Shown: one piece after another, positions 15,201-22,496 of the stretch
Numbering within the stretch: position 1 is the first letter of the stretch
Layout: the number at the start of each line of letters is the position of its first letter
Assembly (NCBI GenBank): GCA_036160575.1
Contig: JAYYDT010000022.1
Coordinates: forward strand, 1 to 49,824
Reading direction: 5' to 3'
Length of the DNA stretch: 49,824 nt
Source of the DNA: TMED26 sp002694075
Lineage (GTDB): Bacteria; Pseudomonadota; Alphaproteobacteria; Thalassobaculales; Thalassobaculaceae
Notes under the pieces: generated by a model
The model's database searches: none
What the model was told of the DNA's origin: nothing
The model's input: only the letters and a program-made list of their open reading frames with translations
Translations under genes and position numbers: made by a program

Positions 15201-16595
15201 CTAAGCGAGGCTCACCGGGGTGAGGTTTTCATTCAGCCAACGCGCGATGGCGGTGACCCGCGCGTCCTCGCCGGGCTGGCCAACGACCTGCACGCCGACC
15301 GGCATGCCGCCGACGGCGAGCAGGGGCAGGCTGACGCAGGGGGCCCCGACCAAGGAGGTGGCGTAATTAAAAATCGGGTCGCCGGTCGGCCGCGGCGCCA
15401 ACGGCGCCCCCGGCGTGTCGCCGGGCCATAGCGGCGCCGGTCCGGGACAGGCCAGCGTGATCATCGCGTCGGCCAGCGGCGCGCAGGCGTGGTGGGCGGC
15501 GAGGGCCTGAGCGCGGGTCAGCAACAAAGCCTCGTAATCGCCCGGTGTCATCGCCTCCGCGGCGGCCACCACCTCTTGCGCGCGGGCGCTCACGCCATCG
15601 GGCGCGCGGTCGATCAAATCCCGCTGGGACCAGTGATTTTCCCAGCCAGTAATCGCTGAGGCGACATGTTTGGCGTCGCCGGTGGCCTGTTCGAAAGCGT
15701 CGATCAGCGGGTGATCGGCCCGTCGCAGGAGCTCGCCGCCGGCCGCCGTGACCTGCGCCAACAGTTCCTCGAAGGCGGCTTTCGACGTGTCGTCGAGTTC
15801 CGCCCAGCCTTGGGTTTCCAACACGATCAGGCGGCTCGGTCGGGCCGCCGCCGGCAGTGTCGCGGGGCCCCGCAGAGCCGGATAGCCGGGGTCGCCGCCG
15901 GTGCGCGCGGCGATTTCAATCGCGGTTTGCCACATATCCGCCAGCGATCCGGCGTGCGGGCCGTGGGTGCTCATCGAGGTGGTTTGACGATTGCCTCGAT
16001 TCAATGCGCCTTGGCTAGGCTTGAGCGCGAAATTGCCGCAATAACCGGCGGGCCGAATGATCGAACCGCCGACCTGGCTGCCGATGGCCATGGGCAGCAT
16101 GCCGGCGGCCACCGCCGCCGCCGAACCCGAGGACGAACCGCCGGGGGTGCGGCTGGCGTCGAAGGGATTGGTGGTCGGCCCGGGGTGGGCGCCGCCCAAT
16201 TCGGCGGTGACGGTTTTGCCGACAATTACCGCGCCGGCCGCACGCAAGGCGGCGACCATCACATTATCGGCCGTCGGTTGATGGCCGTGATAGGCCGCGC
16301 AGCCCATTTCGGTTGGCATGTCCTTGGTGTCGAGCAAATCCTTGATGCCCACCGGCATGCCATCGATCGCCGACAGCGGGCGGCCGTCACGCCAGCGCGC
16401 GTCGCTGGCGTCGGCGGCGGCGCGGGCGCCCTCCGGGTCGAGGGCGGCGAAGGCGCGGACCCGCGGCTCGTCGGCGTCGATCACCGCCAGGCACCGCTCC
16501 AGATAGGCGCGCGGGCTGTCGGTGCCGGCCGCGAAGGCGGCGGGGCGGTCATGAAAAATCGCGGCTTGAAAGGTTTTCGGATCATAGGAAGACAT
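15201..16595 (-). CDS. Amidase (amidase signature family)
   Basis: 464-residue amidase-signature hydrolase. The Ser-cisSer-Lys triad is visible: K85 in VGIKDLLDT, S154 in TPGGSSSGSA, and nucleophile S178 in VGGSIIRPA. The spacings K-69-S-24-S equal those of malonamidase. It cleaves an amide or ureide bond; the substrate is unknown. Glutamyl-tRNA amidotransferase GatA is unlikely because no gatB or gatC is adjacent and the substrate region differs. I chose the ATG at 16595; an in-frame GTG at 16607 lies within a perfect inverted repeat. The gene faces away from the flagellin-like gene's 3' end. Confidence 0.9.
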   Translation of the reverse strand: MSSYDPKTFQAAIFHDRPAAFAAGTDSPRAYLERCLAVIDADEPRVRAFAALDPEGARAAADASDARWRDGRPLSAIDGMPVGIKDLLDTKDMPTEMGCAAYHGHQPTADNVMVAALRAAGAVIVGKTVTAELGGAHPGPTTNPFDASRTPGGSSSGSAAAVAAGMLPMAIGSQVGGSIIRPAGYCGNFALKPSQGALNRGNRQTTSMSTHGPHAGSLADMWQTAIEIAARTGGDPGYPALRGPATLPAAARPSRLIVLETQGWAELDDTSKAAFEELLAQVTAAGGELLRRADHPLIDAFEQATGDAKHVASAITGWENHWSQRDLIDRAPDGVSARAQEVVAAAEAMTPGDYEALLLTRAQALAAHHACAPLADAMITLACPGPAPLWPGDTPGAPLAPRPTGDPIFNYATSLVGAPCVSLPLLAVGGMPVGVQVVGQPGEDARVTAIARWLNENLTPVSLA

Positions 16596-16599
16596 GGCA

Positions 16600-16651
16600 A
16601 CTCGCACGGTTCTTAAAGCAAAATACGAATGTCATCTAAAGCCGTGCGAGT
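16600..16651. promoter_or_regulatory. Perfect 10-base inverted repeat upstream of the amidase
   Basis: ACTCGCACGG (16600-16609) and CCGTGCGAGT (16642-16651) are exact inverted copies, 32 bases apart, just before the amidase ATG. The spacing corresponds to about three helical turns between arm ends, as for a dimeric or tetrameric regulator. It may also form a hairpin over the start region. No regulator gene is adjacent. Confidence 0.5.
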
Positions 16652-16690
16652 GTGCGGGCGAAACTTGGCCCTTGGCAACCCATTTAGGGT

Positions 16691-19600
16691 TTAGGAGCGG
16701 AACAAACCGAGCATCCAGTTGGTTGCCTGGTTAACGATCGGCAGCGACTGCATCGAAAGATCGTGGCGCAGTTGGGCGGCGCGGTATTTCGCGGTTTCGG
16801 TGGGGATGTTCGCGTCGACGATATCGCCCAGAGCCTCGGTTGCGGCGTCGGCCATGGCGGTGGCGTAGTTGGTGAACTGGCTAAAACGCTGATATTGATT
16901 GGTCAGACGGCCTAGCTTGAAAGCGTGGTTCTCGAGAGCGGCGTCGATCTGGGTGAGCGCGGTTTCCGGGTCGGTGGCCAGGATATCTGGATCGATGCCG
17001 AGATTATATAAGGCCATTGGCGCGTGGCTGATGGTCATGTTCTCGCCGGTGTCCGAGACCAGCACCTCAACATCATCCATTTGCGAGACGACCGTTGGGT
17101 CGCTGTTGAGATGGATCTGCACTTCACCGGTGGCGCCGCCGGCGTGGTCGGCGATCACCAGGTCCGGCGCTTGGTCACCATTGAGATCGGTCGCCAAAAC
17201 GCCGCCGGGTTGGGTCAAACCGGTTTGGGCCGTGGCCAGGGTGTAACTGCCGTCTTCGAAGCGCTGATGGACTTCGACACGGCCGTCGCCGGGCATGCTG
17301 GCGATGAAGTCCTTTTCGCCGTCATTGTTCAGGTCGACCACCTGGGTTTGGCTGTTTTGAGTGATCGTGCCGCCGGTGGCGAAATCGCTTTCTTGGCTGA
17401 AATTGCCGTAAAGGTCGCCGAGAAAGGTCTGGACCTGATTGGCTTGGGCGACCAACAAATCGGGAATCAAATCGCCGTTCAAATCGGCGAGATGGCTGTG
17501 CTGGGGCGCGCTGTTGGTGGCCACTTCATGGGTGAAGTTGAAATTGCCGGCGCCGTCGCCGAAGCCAAGCCTCACCTTGTTGTTTTCGCGGTCGTTGACA
17601 GCCACGTCGAGGTTGCCGTCCATGTCGATGTCGCCAACCGCGAACCCATTGTGGCCGCTGAGCCCGCCCGGCGTGGTGCTGGTCGCGCCGGCGGTGAAAC
17701 TGCCGTCGCCGTTGGACAGCATGGCGGTCAATTGGCCGCTCGCGTTGGCCTTGATGACATCGTCCAAGCCATCGTTGTTCACATCGCCCAGGACGGCGTG
17801 CTCGTTCTGCCCGTCAAGGCCGTAGGTGGCGTCATTGACCAGGCTTTCCGCGGGCATGCCGGTGATATCGCCGCCGCCGCGGCTGGCCAGCCCGCTGCCC
17901 AGGATGGTCGCGCTGAAAGCGGTGGTCTCGGCGCCATTGCCGCTGTCGGTGAAGGTGGCGGTGATGTCATGGCTGGCGTCGTCGGTGAAGAACAGCTCCA
18001 GCGTGCCGGTGCGGCTGGCGCCGCTGCCGGAGAAGGTGTAGGCGATCGACGCGATTAAGTTGGGGAAGGCGGTTTTCAAGCCCTCGGCGATTTGGTCGAT
18101 GGCCTTGGGCAGGCGGTCGCCGGTGTCGAGGTCGGAATCCAAGGTGACGGTGGTCGCCGTGCCGTCGACGGTCACGGTCACCGCGTCGCCACTGTAGAAG
18201 GAGCCGCCGAGGCGTAGGGTGTAGGCGGTGCCGGGCGCGCTGTTTTCCAGGTATTCCGATTTGCTGCCGGCCAGCGGCACGCCGACGGCGCTGTCGGTTT
18301 TGGTGACCACCAGGTCGTCGTCGCCGTCTTGGTCGAAATCGGCGGCCAGGAATTTGCTGGCCGCGCCGCCGGTCTCGGCGATCACGCGTTGGTCGTAGAG
18401 GCCGCCGTCGGTGGTGGTGGTGGCGCTGAGCGGGCGGGCGTTGGCGTCGCTGTTATAGGACCAGGCCGAGACGCTTTCGGGATTGTCGAAGACGACCTGT
18501 AACGCGCCTTCGCGGCTGGTGTCGCTGCCGCTGAACGATTTGGTGACGCTGGCGACATTGGCGACGTTGTTTTGGATCTCGGTCGACAACGCGTCGAGGG
18601 CGTAGTCGAGGGCATCGCCACTGGCGTCGGCCGCGGCGTCGAGAGTCACCGACAACCATTGACCATCGAGATAGATGGCCGCGGTGTCGTTCGGGAAAAA
18701 GGCGCCGCCGAGGGTGTAGGTGACCTCGGTGACGAAGCCTTGAGTGGTCGTGGCGCTGCCGCTGATCGGCGTGTTGTTGGCGTCGAAAACCGAAATCGAG
18801 ACGCTGTGACTGTCGCCATCGTCGAAGGTCAGATCGAGATCGCCGGTGAGGGTCGCGCCGCTGCCGCTGACCACCGGGTTGGCCGCGGTCACGCCGCTAA
18901 AGCTGCCGGCGATGGCGGTGCTGACCTGGCTCAGCACCTCGGTCATTTGATTGCCGCCGGCGGTGTTGCCGTCCAAGGTGACGGTGGTCGACACGCCATC
19001 AATGGTGACCGTCACTTGGTCATGGGGATAGAACGCGCCGACCAACTGCAAACCGCCGCTGCTGGCGGTGCCGGTGGTGCTGGTCTCGGTAACGCTGGGT
19101 GCCGGCACGCCGCCGCCGGTGACGCTGCTGGTCACGCTGATGGCGTTGACATGATTGAAATCGATATCGACCAAGGCGGTGGCGGTCCCCGACACGCTGG
19201 TCATGGTCACCGCCGCGCTGGCGACATCGGCGCCGCCGCTAAAGGCGTCGCGCACTCGGTTGGCGGTTTCCTGGAGCGGGTCGGCGCTGGTCGCCACGCC
19301 GGTCATGTCGATGGTGGCGGTGATGCCGCCGGCAGAGACGGTGAGGGTGTCGCTGTCGTCGAAGGTCCCGCTGAGGGTGAATTGGGCCTGGGTCGCGCTG
19401 CCGGTGGTGGTGCTGCGGCTGGCCGAAATCGGCGCCAGGGAGGAATCGTGGTCGTAATCGTTGGCTTCGCTGACGCCGACCGCCGCGCTATGGGCGTCGA
19501 CATCGTCGAAGGTCAGGGTCAGGGTGCCGGTGGCGCTGTCGCCGGAACCGCTGGTCGCCAGGCTATAGCCGGTGACGCCGGCGTTGGCGCTGACCACCGC

Positions 19601-20686
19601 GGCGCCGACCTGGTTGAGCATATCGGTCAGATTGGTGTCGCCGCTGGTGTTGGCGGCCAAGGTGACGACCGTCGGCACACCGTCGAGGGTGACCGTGATT
19701 TGGTCGTTCTCGTGGTAACCGCCGGCGAAACTGAGCGCGGCGGTGGAATAGTCGCCGGGCTGATTGCTGACGGCGCGGCTGAGCGGGTCGTAGCTGGGGT
19801 CGTGGGGGTAGCGTTCGGCGTCACTTAGGCGGACCGACAGGCTGTGACTTTGATCGTCGTCGAAAGTCACCGACAGGATGCCTTGTCGGGCGTCGCCCGA
19901 CCCGCTGGTCGACACGGTCACCGAGGCCACCCCGGGGACGCTGGCGAGTGTGCTGCGCACCTGCGACATGGCGTTGTAGGTCGAGTTCGTCGAACTGGAC
20001 AGGGTGGTTGCATAATCGACGCCGTCGACGGTCACGGTGATCACGTCGTTTTCGTAATAGCCGCCGGAAAAGGTCAACTGGCTGGTCTGCGAGACGCCGA
20101 AATTGCCGCTGTTGCGCAACAGCAAGGCGTCGTTGCTGTCGGTGGTCGCCAGCACGTCGGTGCGACCGTCGCCGTCATAATCGACCGCCGTCAGGCGGCC
20201 GGGGTTATCGACCGTGACGGCGGAGTCCAAGGTGAAGGTGGTGCTGTCGATGGGGGCCGCCTGGGGCACCAGCAAATTGCGACCGAGAAACTCCGAATCA
20301 TAGGCGATCTGGTCGACCTGACGGCCCAGGTTGAACAAATCGAGAGTCATCAATTTGCGTTGCGCCGAGGTCATCATCGGGTCCTGGGCGGCGAGCGCCT
20401 TGGCCCGCATCTCGGTTAGCAAATCGCCAATGCTTTCGGCGCCGCCGATGGCGGTTTTCAGCAGCCCGCGGGTGACGTCCGCCTCGCGCCGCACGACATT
20501 GAAGGCGGCCGATTGGCCGCGCACTTGTTGGGCGAGCACGAAGGACGCGCTGTTCTCGCGCGCGTCGACCACCCGGCGGCCGGAGGAAACCCGCTTGCCG
20601 GCGTCCTCCAGGCGGCGGTTTTGCTCGTCCATGGCGCGCACGCTTTGCAGCGCCAAGGCGATCGAATGAATTGAATTCACGGACAT
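16691..20686 (-). CDS. Giant flagellin-like protein with an FG-GAP propeller and six internal repeats
   Basis: 1331-residue protein. Residues 1-140 are a flagellin D0/D1 domain (SVNSIHSIALALQSVRAMDE, then NRRLEDAGKRVSSGRRV). The last ~130 residues are a flagellin C-terminal domain (ALTQIDAALENHAFKLGRL, ending NWMLGLFRS). Between them are six ~110-residue repeats (about 202-310, 313-429, 431-539, 541-650, 651-760 and 820-928), each with a DxVTVTxDG strand and a GxLxxTFDD strand. Seven FG-GAP calcium loops D-x-D/N-x-D-G-x-x-D start at D169, D783, D968, D1019, D1068, D1118 and D1167. The filament-facing ends imply surface display on a flagellum; the middle would be solvent-exposed and could bind a ligand. 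There is no signal peptide, as expected for type III export. The ATG at 20686 begins the flagellin motif; the open frame further upstream is noise. No other flagellar gene is in the window. Confidence 0.88.
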   Translation of the reverse strand: MSVNSIHSIALALQSVRAMDEQNRRLEDAGKRVSSGRRVVDARENSASFVLAQQVRGQSAAFNVVRREADVTRGLLKTAIGGAESIGDLLTEMRAKALAAQDPMMTSAQRKLMTLDLFNLGRQVDQIAYDSEFLGRNLLVPQAAPIDSTTFTLDSAVTVDNPGRLTAVDYDGDGRTDVLATTDSNDALLLRNSGNFGVSQTSQLTFSGGYYENDVITVTVDGVDYATTLSSSTNSTYNAMSQVRSTLASVPGVASVTVSTSGSGDARQGILSVTFDDDQSHSLSVRLSDAERYPHDPSYDPLSRAVSNQPGDYSTAALSFAGGYHENDQITVTLDGVPTVVTLAANTSGDTNLTDMLNQVGAAVVSANAGVTGYSLATSGSGDSATGTLTLTFDDVDAHSAAVGVSEANDYDHDSSLAPISASRSTTTGSATQAQFTLSGTFDDSDTLTVSAGGITATIDMTGVATSADPLQETANRVRDAFSGGADVASAAVTMTSVSGTATALVDIDFNHVNAISVTSSVTGGGVPAPSVTETSTTGTASSGGLQLVGAFYPHDQVTVTIDGVSTTVTLDGNTAGGNQMTEVLSQVSTAIAGSFSGVTAANPVVSGSGATLTGDLDLTFDDGDSHSVSISVFDANNTPISGSATTTQGFVTEVTYTLGGAFFPNDTAAIYLDGQWLSVTLDAAADASGDALDYALDALSTEIQNNVANVASVTKSFSGSDTSREGALQVVFDNPESVSAWSYNSDANARPLSATTTTDGGLYDQRVIAETGGAASKFLAADFDQDGDDDLVVTKTDSAVGVPLAGSKSEYLENSAPGTAYTLRLGGSFYSGDAVTVTVDGTATTVTLDSDLDTGDRLPKAIDQIAEGLKTAFPNLIASIAYTFSGSGASRTGTLELFFTDDASHDITATFTDSGNGAETTAFSATILGSGLASRGGGDITGMPAESLVNDATYGLDGQNEHAVLGDVNNDGLDDVIKANASGQLTAMLSNGDGSFTAGATSTTPGGLSGHNGFAVGDIDMDGNLDVAVNDRENNKVRLGFGDGAGNFNFTHEVATNSAPQHSHLADLNGDLIPDLLVAQANQVQTFLGDLYGNFSQESDFATGGTITQNSQTQVVDLNNDGEKDFIASMPGDGRVEVHQRFEDGSYTLATAQTGLTQPGGVLATDLNGDQAPDLVIADHAGGATGEVQIHLNSDPTVVSQMDDVEVLVSDTGENMTISHAPMALYNLGIDPDILATDPETALTQIDAALENHAFKLGRLTNQYQRFSQFTNYATAMADAATEALGDIVDANIPTETAKYRAAQLRHDLSMQSLPIVNQATNWMLGLFRS

Positions 20687-20721
20687 GGGGGTCTCATCGG
20701 TCGACGGTTGCCCGGGTGACT

Positions 20722-20738
20722 TGCAAGAACGAGGCCAA
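20722..20738 (-). promoter_or_regulatory. Sigma-54 promoter of the flagellin-like gene
   Basis: On the minus strand, TTGGCCTCGTTCTTGCA has GG and GC separated by exactly 10 bases. It matches the sigma-54 consensus YTGGCACGRNNNTTGCW at all positions except three in the non-critical middle. Transcription would start near 20711, about 25 bases before the ATG at 20686. Late flagellar genes, including flagellins of many alphaproteobacteria, are sigma-54 dependent, which agrees with the gene call. Confidence 0.68.
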
Positions 20739-20840
20739 TTCGCGCCGCCGGCGGGCGCGCCGGGCCATTGGCATTCGCGCGCCGGCCGGCTACCCTGAGC
20801 GTCCCACCGTTTCGCCCACCACGCCGAGAGAGAGACCCCG

Positions 20841-21923
20841 ATGGATGCGCTGACCGATGACAGTCCCGCCGCCTGGCTTGCCGCCGATATGGCCGCCGAC
20901 AGCGGCTGGCGCTTCACCATTCCGCCGGCGGTCGCGGCGGCCATGGCGGCGGCGGTCAAGGCGGCCTATGACCCGGACCGGCCGCTGTTCGATTATCGCC
21001 GCGACGAGTTCGATTTCGGCGACGGCTTGGCGGTGCTCGCCGCCGCCCGGACCGAGGCCTTGCATGGCCGCGGCCTGGCCCTGGTTCATGGCCTGCCGCG
21101 GGCGGATTTGACCGAGGCCGAGTTCGAATTGCTGAACTGGGCCATCGGCCTGCACAGCGGCGTAGCTCGCCCGCAGGGCAAGGCCAGCCAATACATCGCC
21201 GCCGTGCGCGACGTCGGCACCGATTACCGGGCCGCCAACGGGCGTGGTTTTTCCTCCAATTTCGCCCTCGACTTCCATGTCGACGGCGGCGATTTGACCA
21301 CCCTTGGCTGTTACAACACGGCCAAAGAGGGCGGCCAAAGCATGATCACCTCGAGCCTCAGCGCCTTTTTGCAACTGCGCGCCGAGCGGCCGGACCTGGC
21401 CGATTGCTTGACCGAGACGTTTTACTTTAGCCGTCAGCAGGAGGAGGCGCCCGACGAGGGGCCGTTCTACGCCCAGCCGCTGCTCGATATGGCGGACGGC
21501 CGGGCCTTCGCCAAGTGGAATCGCAACCGGGTGCGCACCGCCCAGGACTTGGACGGCGTGCCGGCGCTGAGCGCGCGCCAGAGTGAGACCATCGATCTGT
21601 TGGACGAGATTTTGCGCCGGCCGGCCCTGATGGTCAGCCTCTATTTGGCGCCCGGCGATTTGCAGATCCTCAACAATCACACCATGCTGCATTCGCGCAC
21701 CGCCTACGTCGACCATGACGACCCGGCCGACAAACGTTTGCTGCATCGGCTGTGGCTGGCGCCGCCGGACAGTGTCGAGTTGCCGGAAAGCTGGTGGGAT
21801 TTTTACCGCGCGACGGCGCCCGGCACGGTGCGCGGCGGCATCCGTGGGCATCACCACGACGCCGCCTGCCACGCCTTCGACCGCCGCCAAGCCGCCGACC
21901 ACGGCATGACGATGCCGGGGTGA
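20841..21923 (+). CDS. TauD/TfdA-family Fe(II)/2-oxoglutarate dioxygenase
   Basis: 360-residue non-heme iron dioxygenase. The iron ligands are H146 and D148 (DFHVDGGD) and probably H284 (NNHTMLHSRT); R303 in LLHRLWLAPP should bind 2-oxoglutarate. The fold and C-terminus resemble the TauD group that also includes gamma-butyrobetaine hydroxylase. The substrate is unknown: taurine, herbicide acids, betaines and alkylphosphonates are all used in this family. ATG at 20841 follows GAGAGAGA. It is divergent from the flagellin-like gene with 154 bases between starts. Downstream is a broken HNH gene on the other strand. Confidence 0.9.
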   Translation: MDALTDDSPAAWLAADMAADSGWRFTIPPAVAAAMAAAVKAAYDPDRPLFDYRRDEFDFGDGLAVLAAARTEALHGRGLALVHGLPRADLTEAEFELLNWAIGLHSGVARPQGKASQYIAAVRDVGTDYRAANGRGFSSNFALDFHVDGGDLTTLGCYNTAKEGGQSMITSSLSAFLQLRAERPDLADCLTETFYFSRQQEEAPDEGPFYAQPLLDMADGRAFAKWNRNRVRTAQDLDGVPALSARQSETIDLLDEILRRPALMVSLYLAPGDLQILNNHTMLHSRTAYVDHDDPADKRLLHRLWLAPPDSVELPESWWDFYRATAPGTVRGGIRGHHHDAACHAFDRRQAADHGMTMPG

Positions 21924-21929
21924 GCGGGC

Positions 21930-22195
21930 TTAGGCCCGAGCGATGTCACGCAGCTTGTCGAGCGGGATCGGCGGGTTCTCGGTATGGGCGCGGCGGTGGC
22001 AATTGACACTAAGCGGGATCACATCCTCTAGCTTGGTTCGGCGCTCTCCCTCAGTGACGGGGTTGAGGTGGTGAACTTCATTTGCCGTTCGATCAGCTTG
22101 GGATCCTCACAGGCGAAGCTTTTAACGCTATGATGATTTAGCACGTAACGGCGTACCCGCGGGTCCTGCTCCACCTTCGATAGTTCGACCCGCAT
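21930..22195 (-). pseudogene. HNH endonuclease remnant, frameshifted
   Basis: Read on the minus strand from an ATG at 22195: MRVELSKVEQDPRVRRYVL, then NHHSVKSFACEDPKLIERQ. The HNH part appears in a different frame from about 22105: NEVHHLNPVTEGERRTKLED, then VIPLSVNCHRRAHTENPPIP, ending at the TAA at 21930. The pattern EVHHLNP...KLEDVIPL..NCHRRAH is that of McrA-like HNH nucleases (H-H-N-H metal and catalytic residues). The usual first CxxC of this group is reduced to one Cys. The frame break and small size suggest decay of a restriction-type or mobile nuclease gene. Confidence 0.72.
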
Positions 22196-22205
22196 TCGCC
22201 CGCCC

Positions 22206-22496
22206 TTGGTTCAGGATTCGGTCAAGCGGTCGCCGCTGGGTCACGGCGCGCGGCGGTTGGCGTGTAAAACCGCCTCCTATGGCGCGCTCCATGTGTGCGT
22301 GGCCGCCGCCGTGGCCTATGCGGTCACCGGCGACCTTAGCCAGGCGCTCGGCATCGGGACGATCGAGCCTTTGGTTCAAACCGGGGTCTTTGCGTTGCAC
22401 GACCGGCTCTGGGAACGTCGCTCGCCGGCGCCGGCCGATGATCTCCGCCGCGCTGCCCACTGGCTGGTTTATGGTGGCGTCAAGGCGCGCAGCTGA
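22206..22496 (+). CDS. DUF2061 family membrane protein
   Basis: 96-residue protein with the DUF2061 pattern: KTASYGALHVCVAAAVAYAV, the TGDLSQALGIGTIEPLVQT segment and HDRLWERR. Two short hydrophobic helices are predicted (about 25-42 and 48-66). The family has no known biochemical role. The first possible start is a TTG at 22206, reading VQDSVKRSPLGHG; no better in-frame start is apparent upstream. Its 3' end overlaps the convergent membrane protein gene by 28 bases. The call rests on the domain pattern. Confidence 0.72.
   Translation: MVQDSVKRSPLGHGARRLACKTASYGALHVCVAAAVAYAVTGDLSQALGIGTIEPLVQTGVFALHDRLWERRSPAPADDLRRAAHWLVYGGVKARS

Noticed and set aside
17024..19828. Long plus-strand frames opposite the flagellin-like gene
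   Set aside because: Antisense shadows of a repeat-rich GC-rich gene; they show V, G, A and D repeats and no domains.
20687..20959. N-terminal extension of the flagellin-like frame back to 20959
   Set aside because: The extra 91 residues have no similarity to flagellins and overlap the divergent TauD gene; MSVNSIHS at 20686 is the natural flagellin start.
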